Assembly (NCBI RefSeq): GCF_005869855.1
Contig: NZ_SZNH01000025.1
Location: 1 to 33,968 of the forward strand
DNA: 33,968 nt
Source of the DNA: Nostoc sp. PA-18-2419
Lineage (GTDB): Bacteria; Cyanobacteriota; Cyanobacteriia; Cyanobacteriales; Nostocaceae
Direction of reading: 5' to 3'
How positions within the stretch are numbered: position 1 is the stretch's first letter; the number at the start of each line of letters is the position of its first letter. Positions 23,130 through 31,785 of the stretch are shown piece after piece. The notes beneath the pieces were generated by a model. It saw only the letters and a list, made by a program, of their open reading frames with translations. It searched no databases and was not told where the DNA came from. Both the position numbers and the translations under genes were made by a program.

Positions 23130-24329
23130 ATGTCCCACCCTTTCCCACCCCCACCAATTAAATCCTTAGAACGTCTGCAAGCCGCAGATGGATTACTAAT
23201 TAATGCTGAACGCTGGCGGACAGCCCACAATTACCATCGTCTACGGCAAAACGCCCAATATCAAAGTTTAAATCAACCAGGAATTGTCTGCGGTTTAGGC
23301 GTGCGAGACATTCCTGCACCAAGTCAAGTAGAAGCCAGATATCGAGATGGACGTTGGGTACAAATTCAACCTGGTATAGCCATTGATTTAGCAGGTAATT
23401 TAATTGTTGTACCAATCTCCTATGACTTTCCCATTGATATAGAAGTAGCAACCTCAGAACCAATCACAATCTACTTAGTAGTTAGCTATGTAGACCCTGA
23501 TGAATTGCGGCGTACACAGCAAAGAGATATTGTTCAAGAAACTTATAGAATCGACCAAAGAAACTCCACACCAGTCACTTCAGAAATTGAAATATGTCGA
23601 ATCCTGCTGCAACCTGGACATACTGATATTATTCAACCTGCGGATGCTTTTTTTCCTGGATATAACAACATTGATTTGCGTTATCGCCGTCAAGCACAAA
23701 TGCGTCCCCAAGCACTTGTATGTATGGCCCAGGCCAATCATAGTGACCCAGAATGTGCGCGTAATTTTTTCAGCCTTTCCTACTTATTACAAGCAGTAGA
23801 ACCCTTATACCCCAGTTTGCGAGGAGCTGATGAACCAGGTCAAGTTTCTTTATCGGAAAATATTCTAGACTTTGACCTACTTTATCTTACAGGTGGACAG
23901 GCTATATCTTTAAATAGTTTGGAATTTGAATCACTGAAAAATTACTTAAATTTAGGTGGTGTGCTTTTAGTTGATGCACCAGTAAATGCTAACCCTTTGA
24001 TTGAAAGTATTCAAGCATTAGCACAACAGTTAGAGAGTCCTTTAAGACCTTTAGAAGAATTACAACGTAGTCATCCTTTAAGAACAAAACCTTTTTTGTT
24101 TGCTGCCTTGCCAATGGTTAATCAACAACAAATTAAACTCTTAATCGGTGGAGGAATTATTTTAGTAATTGGGGATTTAGCAACTGCTTGGGGACTGGAT
24201 AGAGATTTGAATTTACCGCGATTAACGATTCGGATAGCTCAAGAACTCGGAGTTAATATTCTTCATTATGCTTGGAAGCGGCGACAATTAATCGGTTTGC
24301 AACAGGAAGATAATTCCGGGCAGTGGTGA
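23130..24329 (+). CDS. eCIS operon protein with DUF4159-like C-terminal domain
   Basis: 399 residues from the ATG at 23130. The N-terminal ~200 residues (LLINAERWRTAHNYHRLRQN, PGIVCGLGVRDI, IQPGIAIDLAGNLIVVP, then PITIYLVVSYVD) resemble phage/eCIS baseplate-associated proteins that carry a small beta-rich domain. From about 245 the sequence changes to a DUF4159-like Rossmann domain: FDLLYLTGGQAISLN, a segment LKNYLNLGGVLLVDAP, and SHPLRTKPF. DUF4159 belongs to the class I glutamine-amidotransferase-like group, often without its catalytic residues. The ending has a RIAQELGVNILHYAWKRRQL helix. It is the last structural gene, where fibre genes stand in Afp/PVC, so a receptor or anchoring role is possible but unproven. 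Confidence 0.7.
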   Translation: MSHPFPPPPIKSLERLQAADGLLINAERWRTAHNYHRLRQNAQYQSLNQPGIVCGLGVRDIPAPSQVEARYRDGRWVQIQPGIAIDLAGNLIVVPISYDFPIDIEVATSEPITIYLVVSYVDPDELRRTQQRDIVQETYRIDQRNSTPVTSEIEICRILLQPGHTDIIQPADAFFPGYNNIDLRYRRQAQMRPQALVCMAQANHSDPECARNFFSLSYLLQAVEPLYPSLRGADEPGQVSLSENILDFDLLYLTGGQAISLNSLEFESLKNYLNLGGVLLVDAPVNANPLIESIQALAQQLESPLRPLEELQRSHPLRTKPFLFAALPMVNQQQIKLLIGGGIILVIGDLATAWGLDRDLNLPRLTIRIAQELGVNILHYAWKRRQLIGLQQEDNSGQW

Positions 24330-24330
24330 A

Positions 24331-24553
24331 TAGACCTCTTGCATAAATATTTTTTTGTCTCACGCAGAGGCGCAGGGGAAAGTGTGAGCGCCGACTTTTG
24401 GCGTAGACGCTTTGCAGTGAAGGGGTCGCAGTCTTGGCGGTTTGCGTCGATTGTGATCCCCCGAACCCGTAGGGCTTGCCGGAGGCATCAGAACTTTCCA
24501 AGACAGAAACGCACACAAGAGAACATCAAAGAAGGACTTTTGCAAGAGGTCTA
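24331..24553. mobile_element. MITE-like element with 13-base terminal inverted repeats
   Basis: TAGACCTCTTGCA (24331-24343) and TGCAAGAGGTCTA (24541-24553) are perfect inverted repeats. The outer TA on both sides could be the target duplication typical of IS630/mariner-type transposition. The interior has no transposase; it holds other dispersed repeat pieces (CACGCAGAGGCGCAGGGG, GTAGGGCTTGCCGGAGGC). It starts one base after the stop codon of the DUF4159-like gene and ends 23 bases before the cargo gene's stop, so it fills the convergent gap between them. Confidence 0.65.
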
Positions 24554-24576
24554 ATGTTTAGCGCTAGGCTAAAGTA

Positions 24577-26799
24577 TCAATTTTCTCCATTGATGATTTT
24601 TCGTAAGCGATTTAATTGGCTACGATATAATGCATCAACGATATCATCATCGGTTGTAAAGACTCCTTCAATCCAATCGCCACTCCAAGCATGACCTTCT
24701 ACAAGGCGATAAAGTTGGGCGCGATCGCCCACTGGAGCTGTGCGGAAGATTTCAATCACCCGTTCTCCTTCATCTTCTCCAGTCCAACCTCCAATCAAAG
24801 CACGCACGCGATCGGCACGTTGATTCAAGGTCAGATGGGGCAAATCGTCGGTACTCTCTTCCATCACAGCATCATCTTCATTGAATCCTGCCTGCCCTTC
24901 AGATGGATTAAAGTCAATAATGCTCCGCAATCCAACTAGAGGATTAGCTACCAGTGGTTCCAGGAATCCATGAATAAATGCTGCTTGAGGATGAACCGTT
25001 CCCAGCCAGCCATCTGCAACTTTTTGATTTTCTGGGAACTGAGCAGCCATCCCATCTAACTTATCCTTGATTTCGCCTGATTTAACACTCTCTGTAATCG
25101 CTTCTCCATAGGTTCGCTCCAAATCTGAGCGAATTTTTACAGCCCACAGTGCATCTAGGGAATCTGCTTGCCAGTTCTGAGTTCCGTTATTGGCGTCTGC
25201 ATCGAGACGTGGCAGAACTTGTTCCGGCGCATACTTAGCACTAGGAACAGCAGGACTGCCAGCTTGTGCCTTCACGGAATCCAAAATCCACTCCGATGAG
25301 TAGGGGCCTGGATTACCACTTCCGAAAGCGTGGGCATTCTCGATATCTTTACAACCCAGTTTGACAGCTAATTCTGCCATTTTAGCTGTTTGATTATTAG
25401 AATCTACCTTGTTCAGGTTACTATCACCAAAAGTTTTCCAGCGATCGCCTAAGTCATTCACCACCCACAATCCTTGTTCATTATCAAAATCATGGGCAAC
25501 TAAAGCCACCAAATCATCAAATCCCAATTCTGGCATATTGGCAGTTTTTTCCTGTACTTGGGCAATAATCGTGTCGTAAATAGCTGAAACAGTTCCGAAA
25601 ATTGTCGCCCCATTTGTAGTGTTGTCATTGATGTAGCGTGCCACATCAAGGGCAATCTTCCGCTTCATGTTGTTGAAGAATAAGGGATATTTTTGTCGCC
25701 AATACTGCCGAATGTCAGCTCTTGGTGTACGTAAATGTCCGGCTGCAAAGTGATCTGTCAAAAAGTGGTGGGCAGCGGCTTCACGCGCCATTCCTTCAGC
25801 GATGTCTTGCCCAGATTGTCCGGCAAAGAATGCCCGTAGAATTGTGTCTTCATGTAGAGCTCGATAGGAACCACCCGCAGAGGATCTATTTCCTCCGTCC
25901 GGGCCTGCTGTACCATGAGGGGCAGCGAAATGTTCGCTATTGTTCGCCGCTAACCGCAGATAACGGTTATCAACGGCTTCAGTCACAGCCTTAGAAAATT
26001 CCAGCTGTGCCCAGACTCCTCCCTGTGGCTGTTCGGGTGTACAGATTTGAGCAAATCTAGGATCTTGGGGATTGATGGTTTTGATGGCATAGATAATTTC
26101 ATCCTGTGTGCCGGGAGTTTTACCGGGATCGGGCGATGGGGTTGCTGCGAGATGAAACAGCGAGTCAGGAACAGGTTCCTCAACACCTTGCTCATTCAGG
26201 CGAGTATCACGCGGATCGAAGTAGTCGCCGCTCAACATGGTGATATCGCCATGAGTGAGGCGAAAGGGAATTTGTCGGGGTGGGTGAATTTCTGTCCCTG
26301 TAGTGACTTCTCCTCCCTGAAAGTCATAGGTTTGCCCACCAGACCCTTTATCACCTAATGATTTATGCTCTAGTGAGCCAAATCGTTGGATTATGGGTTG
26401 TGAAGTGGAGTGAATGCCGATCTGTTGCTTTCGTTGCACAGTAGTATCAGGCATCGAGATGATTTGATTAGCTACCTGCTGTGCTTGGTGTTCGTACTGG
26501 TCTTCTGGTTCGCAAACCGTCAGTTTTGCTTGCGGACGATGCAAGAATATGCGACTAATGTCATGACTAGGGAGCTGTTGCTTGCTGGTTTCTGGTTGTG
26601 ATAATTGTTGCTCGGCAGATTGTGTATCTTGCGAGTCGGTTACTACCTGATTAACTTGAGGGGATGGGGCAGTATTTATTTGTGAACCGAAACCACGTGT
26701 TGGATTCGCCAATGTAGGAATACTTGAAAAAACAAGCGAGGGATTCGTAGAAGTGGATGTAGCTGCTTTTTTTTGATGCCCAATTTTGCGATCGCTCAT
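24577..26799 (-). CDS. Cargo candidate with HxxxDxxxxxH hydrolase-like domain; no DUF4157
   Basis: 740 residues. The N-terminus keeps the leader of the three DUF4157 proteins (HDISRIFLHRPQAKLTV at 79-95, then EPEDQYEHQAQQVANQI at 97-113) but goes straight to another domain; there is no HELTH. From about 140 on, key features are NNSEHFAAPHG (286-296), SYRALHEDTILRAFFAGQ (311-328) and AREAAAHHFLTDHFAAGHLR (338-357). The last holds H345, D349 and H355 in the HxxxDxxxxxH spacing of zinc-dependent phospholipase C and S1/P1 nucleases, with H290 and H316 as further possible ligands. A zinc hydrolase acting on lipids or nucleic acids is inferred. It converges with the eCIS operon across a MITE. Start is the ATG at 26799. 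Confidence 0.78.
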   Translation of the reverse strand: MSDRKIGHQKKAATSTSTNPSLVFSSIPTLANPTRGFGSQINTAPSPQVNQVVTDSQDTQSAEQQLSQPETSKQQLPSHDISRIFLHRPQAKLTVCEPEDQYEHQAQQVANQIISMPDTTVQRKQQIGIHSTSQPIIQRFGSLEHKSLGDKGSGGQTYDFQGGEVTTGTEIHPPRQIPFRLTHGDITMLSGDYFDPRDTRLNEQGVEEPVPDSLFHLAATPSPDPGKTPGTQDEIIYAIKTINPQDPRFAQICTPEQPQGGVWAQLEFSKAVTEAVDNRYLRLAANNSEHFAAPHGTAGPDGGNRSSAGGSYRALHEDTILRAFFAGQSGQDIAEGMAREAAAHHFLTDHFAAGHLRTPRADIRQYWRQKYPLFFNNMKRKIALDVARYINDNTTNGATIFGTVSAIYDTIIAQVQEKTANMPELGFDDLVALVAHDFDNEQGLWVVNDLGDRWKTFGDSNLNKVDSNNQTAKMAELAVKLGCKDIENAHAFGSGNPGPYSSEWILDSVKAQAGSPAVPSAKYAPEQVLPRLDADANNGTQNWQADSLDALWAVKIRSDLERTYGEAITESVKSGEIKDKLDGMAAQFPENQKVADGWLGTVHPQAAFIHGFLEPLVANPLVGLRSIIDFNPSEGQAGFNEDDAVMEESTDDLPHLTLNQRADRVRALIGGWTGEDEGERVIEIFRTAPVGDRAQLYRLVEGHAWSGDWIEGVFTTDDDIVDALYRSQLNRLRKIINGEN

Positions 26800-27022
26800 C
26801 TCACCCTTCCCCCATCTATACAGTGAGTTTCAAAAAATGGTGTTTGAGTCGATTGTATAATTTATCTAATTGCGATCGCTATCGACTTAAGTATAAATTA
26901 TTCTACCTATGGCTGAAAGCTAGATAGAGAAGCTGGAAAATATGTAGTACCGCGATCGCGCTCATGAACTTGAAGCAGCTTTTCATGAGCAAGACCAATA
27001 AAAATCCAAGCTCCTCAATTCA
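26800..27022. other. Intergenic, HIP1-rich, no gene seen
   Basis: Contains several GCGATCGC-type sites and AT-rich sequence upstream of the cargo gene at 26799. Its promoter should be here but no clear elements were found. No resemblance to the shared upstream block of the three DUF4157 genes was seen. Confidence 0.4.
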
Positions 27023-27169
27023 TTAATTAATCCGATACTGACGGAGTAAATTTCGCACAAATGACAAGCTGACCTTAAATTTTTGCGCCAACTGACGTTG
27101 AGAGCCTTCTTTTACAACATACGCCATAATCACACGCTCACATAAATCTTTTAAGTGAGATACTGGCAT
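27023..27169 (-). pseudogene. IS630-like transposase N-terminal fragment
   Basis: An open frame of 48 codons (MPVSHLKDLCERVIMAYVVK, then EGSQRQLAQKFKVSLSFVRN and a stop after RQYRIN) is the N-terminal helix-turn-helix of an IS630-family transposase. The rest of the gene is absent, so it is a relic. It is too short for a functional element. Confidence 0.65.
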
Positions 27170-27217
27170 CTATTTAAACAACGCTATCTCTTCACTCTAT
27201 TGGAGTATGTGGTTTAA

Positions 27218-27680
27218 TTACCTGAAAATTGCTGTAAAACACATCTGTTTGATTCGTGGACTGTCTTGCTCACTGGCATACAAAGTTTTTTTATCGGTCA
27301 ATTCTAACCGTTGAACTGCACGGTGCATGATTGATATACTCACGTTAATACCACTGCGTTCGGCTAAACGCTCACATAATTCTGATAGTATGGCATCCGG
27401 TTGCTCATCTACTAATTGCTGTACAGCAGGCAAGTTCTCAATTTTTATTTTAGCGATGCCTTCTCTACGAGACGCTACGCGAACGGCGAGCTACGCTAAC
27501 GCTCCACCTCCATGAGGCTTAGCGTTCACTTCTCCTGTCTTTTGATAACTACGTATCAAGCGTTGAACGAACGATAAGCACTCCTTGAAAGCGTTCAGCT
27601 AGTTGTTGTTGAGACCCGAGCTTTGCTTTATAAGCATCAACCACACGTTGGCGTATATCCTGAGAGTAGGGGGCAGGCAT
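27218..27680 (-). pseudogene. IS630-like transposase relic, broken by frameshift and repeat insertion
   Basis: The minus strand from 27680 reads MPAPYSQDIRQRVVDAYKAK then QQQLAERF; after a frameshift the neighbouring frame continues FVQRLIRSYQKTGEVNAKPH GGGA. A dispersed repeat (27460-27503) then interrupts, and the sequence resumes IAKIKIENLPAVQQLVDEQP, SELCERLAERSG and MHRAVQRLELTDKKTLYASE before stopping at 27218. Together this is the DNA-binding third of an IS630-family transposase; the DDE catalytic part is missing. It lies between the cargo gene and katG. Confidence 0.75.
27460..27503. repeat. Dispersed repeat inside IS630 relic
   Basis: TTCTCTACGAGACGCTACGC followed by GAACGGCGAGCTACGCTAAC is a typical short dispersed repeat of Nostoc-like genomes. 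Its borders are visible because the transposase sequence resumes on both sides. Confidence 0.65.
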
Positions 27681-27802
27681 TCACGAGCAAGATTTTTACT
27701 GCGTCTTTAAGTTTACTAGATTTGTAATCTACTCAATTGAAAACTGCTGTATAAGCGCAGCGATACACGCGTGGAGTTCGGGCGTCTTGAGCACTCAAGA
27801 CT

Positions 27803-30112
27803 TTAGCGGGTCTGTTCAGCACCAACGTCGAAGCGATCGAGCATCATCACCTTGTTCCAGGCTGCGACGAAGTCCTTGACCATCCGCTCGTGACCGTCAT
27901 CAGCGCCATAGACTTCAGCAATTTGACGAAGTTGGGCGTTCGAGCCGAAGATGAGATCGCAGCGGGTTGCAGTGAACTTCGCTGCACCGGTTTCGCGATC
28001 GCAGATATCAAAAAACATCTCGCGATGGTCAGCAGGCTTCCACTCGTAGTCCATACTTGTCAGGACACGGAAAAAGTCATTGGTCAAGACACCGGGTCGA
28101 TCAGTGAAGCTACCGTGCTTTGAATAGTCCCAATTCTGATCCAGGGCGCGAAGTCCGCCGACCAGAACCGTCCACTCGGGCGCGGTCAGCGTCAGGAGCT
28201 GCGCCCGATCGAGGAAGATCCGCTCCGGCTTCACTTTATAGCCGACCGCCTCATTGTGATAATTTCTGAAACCGTCCGAAACTGGCTTCAACCAATTAAA
28301 CATTTCAACATCTGTCAGTTCCTGAGTTGTATCCATCCGCCCCGGAGTAAACGGGACGGCAACAGAAACCCCAGCGTCTTGCGCGGCTTTTTCGACCGCA
28401 GCACAGCCACCGAGGACGATTAGATCCGCGATCGAGATTTTTTTGTTGCCCGACTGAGCGCTGTCAAAGTCTGCCTGAATTTGCTCAAGGGTCGATAAGA
28501 CCTTGCCGAGCTCCTGCGGGCGGTTCATTTCCCAGTCCTTCTGGGGATTGAGGCGAACGCGCCCCCCATTTGCGCCGCCGCGCTTGTCGGAATGGCGGTG
28601 ACTCGATGCCGCTGCCCAAGCGGCTGACACGAGCGCCGAAACCGAGAGTCCACTCGCTAAAATCTGATCCTTGAGAGACTTGATATCAGCGACATCAACA
28701 ACCTCGTGATCCAGTGCTGGAATTGGATCTTGCCAGATCAGATCTTCCTCTGGGATTTCCGGACCGAGATAGCGCGTTTTCGGCCCCATGTCTCGATGGA
28801 TCAGCTTATACCAGGCGCGCGCGAACGCATCGCTGAAGTAATCGAAGTCACCCAAGTAGCGTTGACAAATCTCCTGATAGACCGGATCGACCTTCAACGC
28901 AATGTCCGAAGTCATCATCATTAACGGGTGCTCAACGCCCTGTTGATGGGCATCTGGTGTCTTTGGCGCATCAGGATTGCTCGGCTTCCACTGAATGGCA
29001 CCTACTGGACTCTTTGTCTGTTCCCAGTCGTACTTAAAAAGATTGGTTAGGTAACTGTTGTCCCACTGGATTGGGTTTGGAGTCCACGATCCTTCGATCC
29101 CGTTCGTCATCGTATATTCGGCAAACCCAGTGCCTTCAGGGTTCTGCCACCCCAAGCCCATAGCTTGAATCGGCGCGGCTTCCGGTGCTGGACCGATCTT
29201 GTCGGGCGAGACCATGCCGTGACTTTTGCCAAAGGCATGACCACCTGCGATGAGCGCGACAGTTTCTTCGTCGTTCATGCCCATACGCGCAAACGTCTCG
29301 CGAATGTCTCGCGCTGAGCCATAGGGGTCGCCCTCGGCGTTTGGACCTTCTGGATTGACGTAAATTAGCGCCTGGTGCGAAGCTGCTAGCGGGTTCTCAA
29401 GGTCGTAGTATTCCTCGTTCGGCTTCCCAACCCACCGAATTGTGCGAGTGACCATCTCGTCAGGATGACCAGGGTGTTCCTTAATATCGTCAACCGGATC
29501 GCCGTTCCAGAACTCCGGCCCCCAGTATGTCGCGCGATCTGCCTCCCAGGCATCAATGCGACCGCCACCAAAACCGAAGGTCTTAAAGCCCATGATTTCG
29601 AGCGCGCAGTTGCCAGTCAGACTCATCAAATCAGCCCAGCTTAGTGCCGCACCATATTTCTGCTTGATGGGCCAGAGCAGCCGTCGTGATTTATCTGTGT
29701 TCCCATTATCCCACCACGAATTGATTGGTGCAAAGCGTTGCATACCCTGACTCGCTCCGCCCCGACCGTCTGCAATCCGGTAGGTGCCTGCGGCGTGCCA
29801 CGCCATACGAATCATTTGAGGTCCATAATTACCATAGTCGGCTGGCCACCAGTCCTTTGAATCGGTCAGCAGCGCTTTGATATCGCTCTTCAACTGTTCG
29901 AAGTCAATCTTCGCGAAGGCTCCCTTGTAATCGAAATCTCGCAGTGGGTTAGCTTGGGGCAAATTTTGGTGAAGTAGCTCGACCTGAAGTCGGTTCGGCC
30001 ACCAATCATCAACTTGCGGCTTGGAGCCGAGCGCGCCGCCAATGCGGGTTCCCCGGAAGGGACATTGTCCAGGAGGGGTAGCAGGGTTGTTGTTCATGGG
30101 GCTGTTATTCAT
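27803..30112 (-). CDS. katG: Catalase-peroxidase
   Basis: 769 residues, slightly longer than the usual 720-750. Bifunctional haem enzyme that removes hydrogen peroxide. The active-site segment [13 protein letters not shown] holds R102, W105 and H106; the proximal haem ligand is H292 in [10 protein letters not shown]. The family-specific Met-Tyr-Trp crosslink is complete: W105, Y251 (IYVNPEGP) and M277 ([13 protein letters not shown]). The second, haem-free half is present ([37 protein letters not shown]). Start at the ATG 30112 with GAAGGA about ten bases upstream; a second ATG five codons in is possible. The DNA is visibly more GC-rich than its neighbours, and IS630 relics lie behind it, consistent with horizontal gain. 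No signal peptide; a cytoplasmic enzyme. Confidence 0.97.
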   Translation of the reverse strand: MNNSPMNNNPATPPGQCPFRGTRIGGALGSKPQVDDWWPNRLQVELLHQNLPQANPLRDFDYKGAFAKIDFEQLKSDIKALLTDSKDWWPADYGNYGPQMIRMAWHAAGTYRIADGRGGASQGMQRFAPINSWWDNGNTDKSRRLLWPIKQKYGAALSWADLMSLTGNCALEIMGFKTFGFGGGRIDAWEADRATYWGPEFWNGDPVDDIKEHPGHPDEMVTRTIRWVGKPNEEYYDLENPLAASHQALIYVNPEGPNAEGDPYGSARDIRETFARMGMNDEETVALIAGGHAFGKSHGMVSPDKIGPAPEAAPIQAMGLGWQNPEGTGFAEYTMTNGIEGSWTPNPIQWDNSYLTNLFKYDWEQTKSPVGAIQWKPSNPDAPKTPDAHQQGVEHPLMMMTSDIALKVDPVYQEICQRYLGDFDYFSDAFARAWYKLIHRDMGPKTRYLGPEIPEEDLIWQDPIPALDHEVVDVADIKSLKDQILASGLSVSALVSAAWAAASSHRHSDKRGGANGGRVRLNPQKDWEMNRPQELGKVLSTLEQIQADFDSAQSGNKKISIADLIVLGGCAAVEKAAQDAGVSVAVPFTPGRMDTTQELTDVEMFNWLKPVSDGFRNYHNEAVGYKVKPERIFLDRAQLLTLTAPEWTVLVGGLRALDQNWDYSKHGSFTDRPGVLTNDFFRVLTSMDYEWKPADHREMFFDICDRETGAAKFTATRCDLIFGSNAQLRQIAEVYGADDGHERMVKDFVAAWNKVMMLDRFDVGAEQTR

Positions 30113-30181
30113 TCAGTTCAATCCTTCTTCATTAAGTTTAATTCTCTCTAACAGTTTATGTTAGTCAAGCTGTGTTGAGCG

Positions 30182-30197
30182 CCGCCATTTGTGGCGG
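30182..30197. repeat. Small perfect hairpin upstream of katG
   Basis: CCGCCA-TTTG-TGGCGG forms a six-base perfect stem 70 bases upstream of the katG start. No T run follows, so it is not an evident terminator; it may be an operator-like or leader RNA structure (weak). Confidence 0.3.
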
Positions 30198-30288
30198 TTT
30201 GAACAGCATGTGCCTTGATCACTAAAGTTCTTGCAAGTGTTGAATGAGCTACCCTTTGCTAAAGTGCATTCATTAGGGCACATTTATG

Positions 30289-30441
30289 CTATAAAACCGA
30301 GATATGACCAAAAACCTGCAAGATGTCCCGAAAAGGTTTGATTTTACGTTCTAAATAACGGCTTTTTTGAATTGGAAGTAACAAATTATTAAAACCAGAC
30401 AGGACAAGGGTTTGCAGACCATCTTGCAGAGAATTACTCAA
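30289..30441 (-). other. Unidentified 50-codon open frame in katG upstream region
   Basis: From a TTG at 30441 the frame reads LSNSLQDGLQTLVLSGFNN, later SRYLERKIKPFRDILQVFG, and stops at 30289. The composition looks coding-like, but there is no ATG, no ribosome site and no recognised family. It could be the tail of a lost gene or chance. Nothing else was seen between 30113 and 30623. Confidence 0.2.
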
Positions 30442-30623
30442 ATTTTGGCCACTTTTTCAGCCAATATACGACACACTACTTTGATCATTTCATATTTAGA
30501 ACTGCTGTAAAATATGATAACTATTTCTTATATAATAAGTATTACATAATACTTGTTTCTCTGTATTCATTTCCTGGTGATATCTTCTGTATCACTAGTA
30601 GTTAGAGCTTTTAGGAAAACTTT

Positions 30624-30917
30624 TTGGTTTACTCTTCGTGGGAACAAATTCTTGTTATTGTTAAAAAACAGCCAAGTGAGTTTGAAGACTGGTTAGAAAA
30701 TCCACCTGAAGAATATAAAGATATTTTTGATGAAATTACAGAAGCCTCGCAAAAATACGAGTAAAAATCAGTAGAGACAAATCAGTTGGTGCCAGAGGTA
30801 TTCTCAATAGCGAATAATCTTCAAGAACTAGCACAGGAATCTCAAGACGAAGCAGATAAAATCAAACAAGAAGTTGAAATAACTAGACAAATTTTAAAAC
30901 AAGTCAGACTGAACTAA
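30624..30917 (+). pseudogene. Relic of an unidentified gene with one in-frame stop
   Basis: One frame reads VYSSWEQILVIVKKQPSEFE, DWLENPPEEYKDIFDEITEA, meets a TAA at 30762, and then continues in the same frame VETNQLVPEVFSIANNLQEL and on to a charged helix ending ILKQVRLN at 30917. The acidic, helical character on both sides of the stop suggests one former protein tail of about 97 residues. No ATG start; family not recognised. Confidence 0.35.
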
Positions 30918-31045
30918 CTAGTTTTGGTCAAGGTATATCAAAGGTTTTATATAGCCAATGCGGCGAAGCTTGATTGCGCGATCGCAGTATCTATATTTAT
31001 GAGTCAATCCATAGGATTTTGAATATCTATCAAATGTTAATCGAT

Positions 31046-31285
31046 TCAATAGGTAATTTTACCACTGACCTGTCCAGTGTGAAAGAGTTCTCAAAGCTGT
31101 AGAACTCTTTGCCGCGCAATCTCACCAACGCTGCCGTCTGAATTTGCAGGGTTGCCAAGTACAATGATCGCATTGAAAGTTTGGCTTTTTGAGTTGACCA
31201 AAGGTGCTTGACAGCAAAATAGAGGAACAATATTAATTACAAGTAGTGAAACTGGTATTGTCAACAAAATCGGTATAACGAACCA
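31046..31285 (-). pseudogene. DUF218 (YdcF/SanA-like) relic
   Basis: The minus strand reads WFVIPILLTIPVSLLVINIV, a membrane or signal anchor, then SQTFNAIIVLGNPANSDGSV and GEIARQRVLQL, a TGA at 31091-31093, and ELFHTGQVSGKI before ending at 31046. The AIIVLGNP..SDGS..RQRV pattern is the start of DUF218 proteins, membrane-anchored proteins linked to envelope functions. The in-frame stop, lack of a start codon and loss of the rest show it is a remnant. Confidence 0.55.
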
Positions 31286-31785
31286 TAGTGCTGCTCAATT
31301 TTTCGTTCCAAATTTACATTACATTCTCATAATTTACAGTTTTATTAAAGTTAACCTTATTCTATCTGCAACATCAAGAATACCCGACCCCATACCCCAC
31401 AAAAAACAATCAACTACCTAAAAGCCTTGCCTAATCAAAATTTTTATGAGTGAGTACATACTTAATACATATTAATAGATGCCAGATTGTAAATGAGATA
31501 CTAATATTTGCTGTATTTATTGAAAGTTAACTTCAAAGCATAAGTAGGCAATAGGTAAGTATCATAATTTTCTGGTTTTTGTACTCGATTGTCGAGACAA
31601 TCAAACCGAATTACTATAACTGCCGCTGCTACTGTTCGCTGTTTTAATAAATAATCCTTCCAAGCAATCTTTAGTTTTCAAGTTAGATATATTTAATACC
31701 TTAACTTTATAACTCTGGCTATTTCTATTTTTTCTATTTACATGTTCCGATAATGCAGTTTAGAGGCGGGGACAAAAATCAAATT
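31286..31785. other. AT-rich region upstream of nifJ, with a small inverted repeat
   Basis: No gene was seen. GATTGT-CGAG-ACAATC (31587-31602) is a perfect inverted repeat about 185 bases before nifJ and could be a regulator site or RNA hairpin. I looked for an NtcA site (GTA-N8-TAC) and found only a 7-base-spaced near miss around 31490. No confident promoter. Confidence 0.35.

Noticed and set aside
24339..24554. Small ORFs on both strands within the MITE-like element
   Set aside because: They only translate dispersed repeat sequence between the terminal inverted repeats.
24577..26799. DUF4157 domain in the fourth cargo-like gene
   Set aside because: Only the N-terminal leader is shared; no HExxH or FSGVKVHTD segment is present.
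31480..31500. NtcA-type site upstream of nifJ
   Set aside because: GTA and TAC are seven, not eight, bases apart and far from the gene; not a good match.
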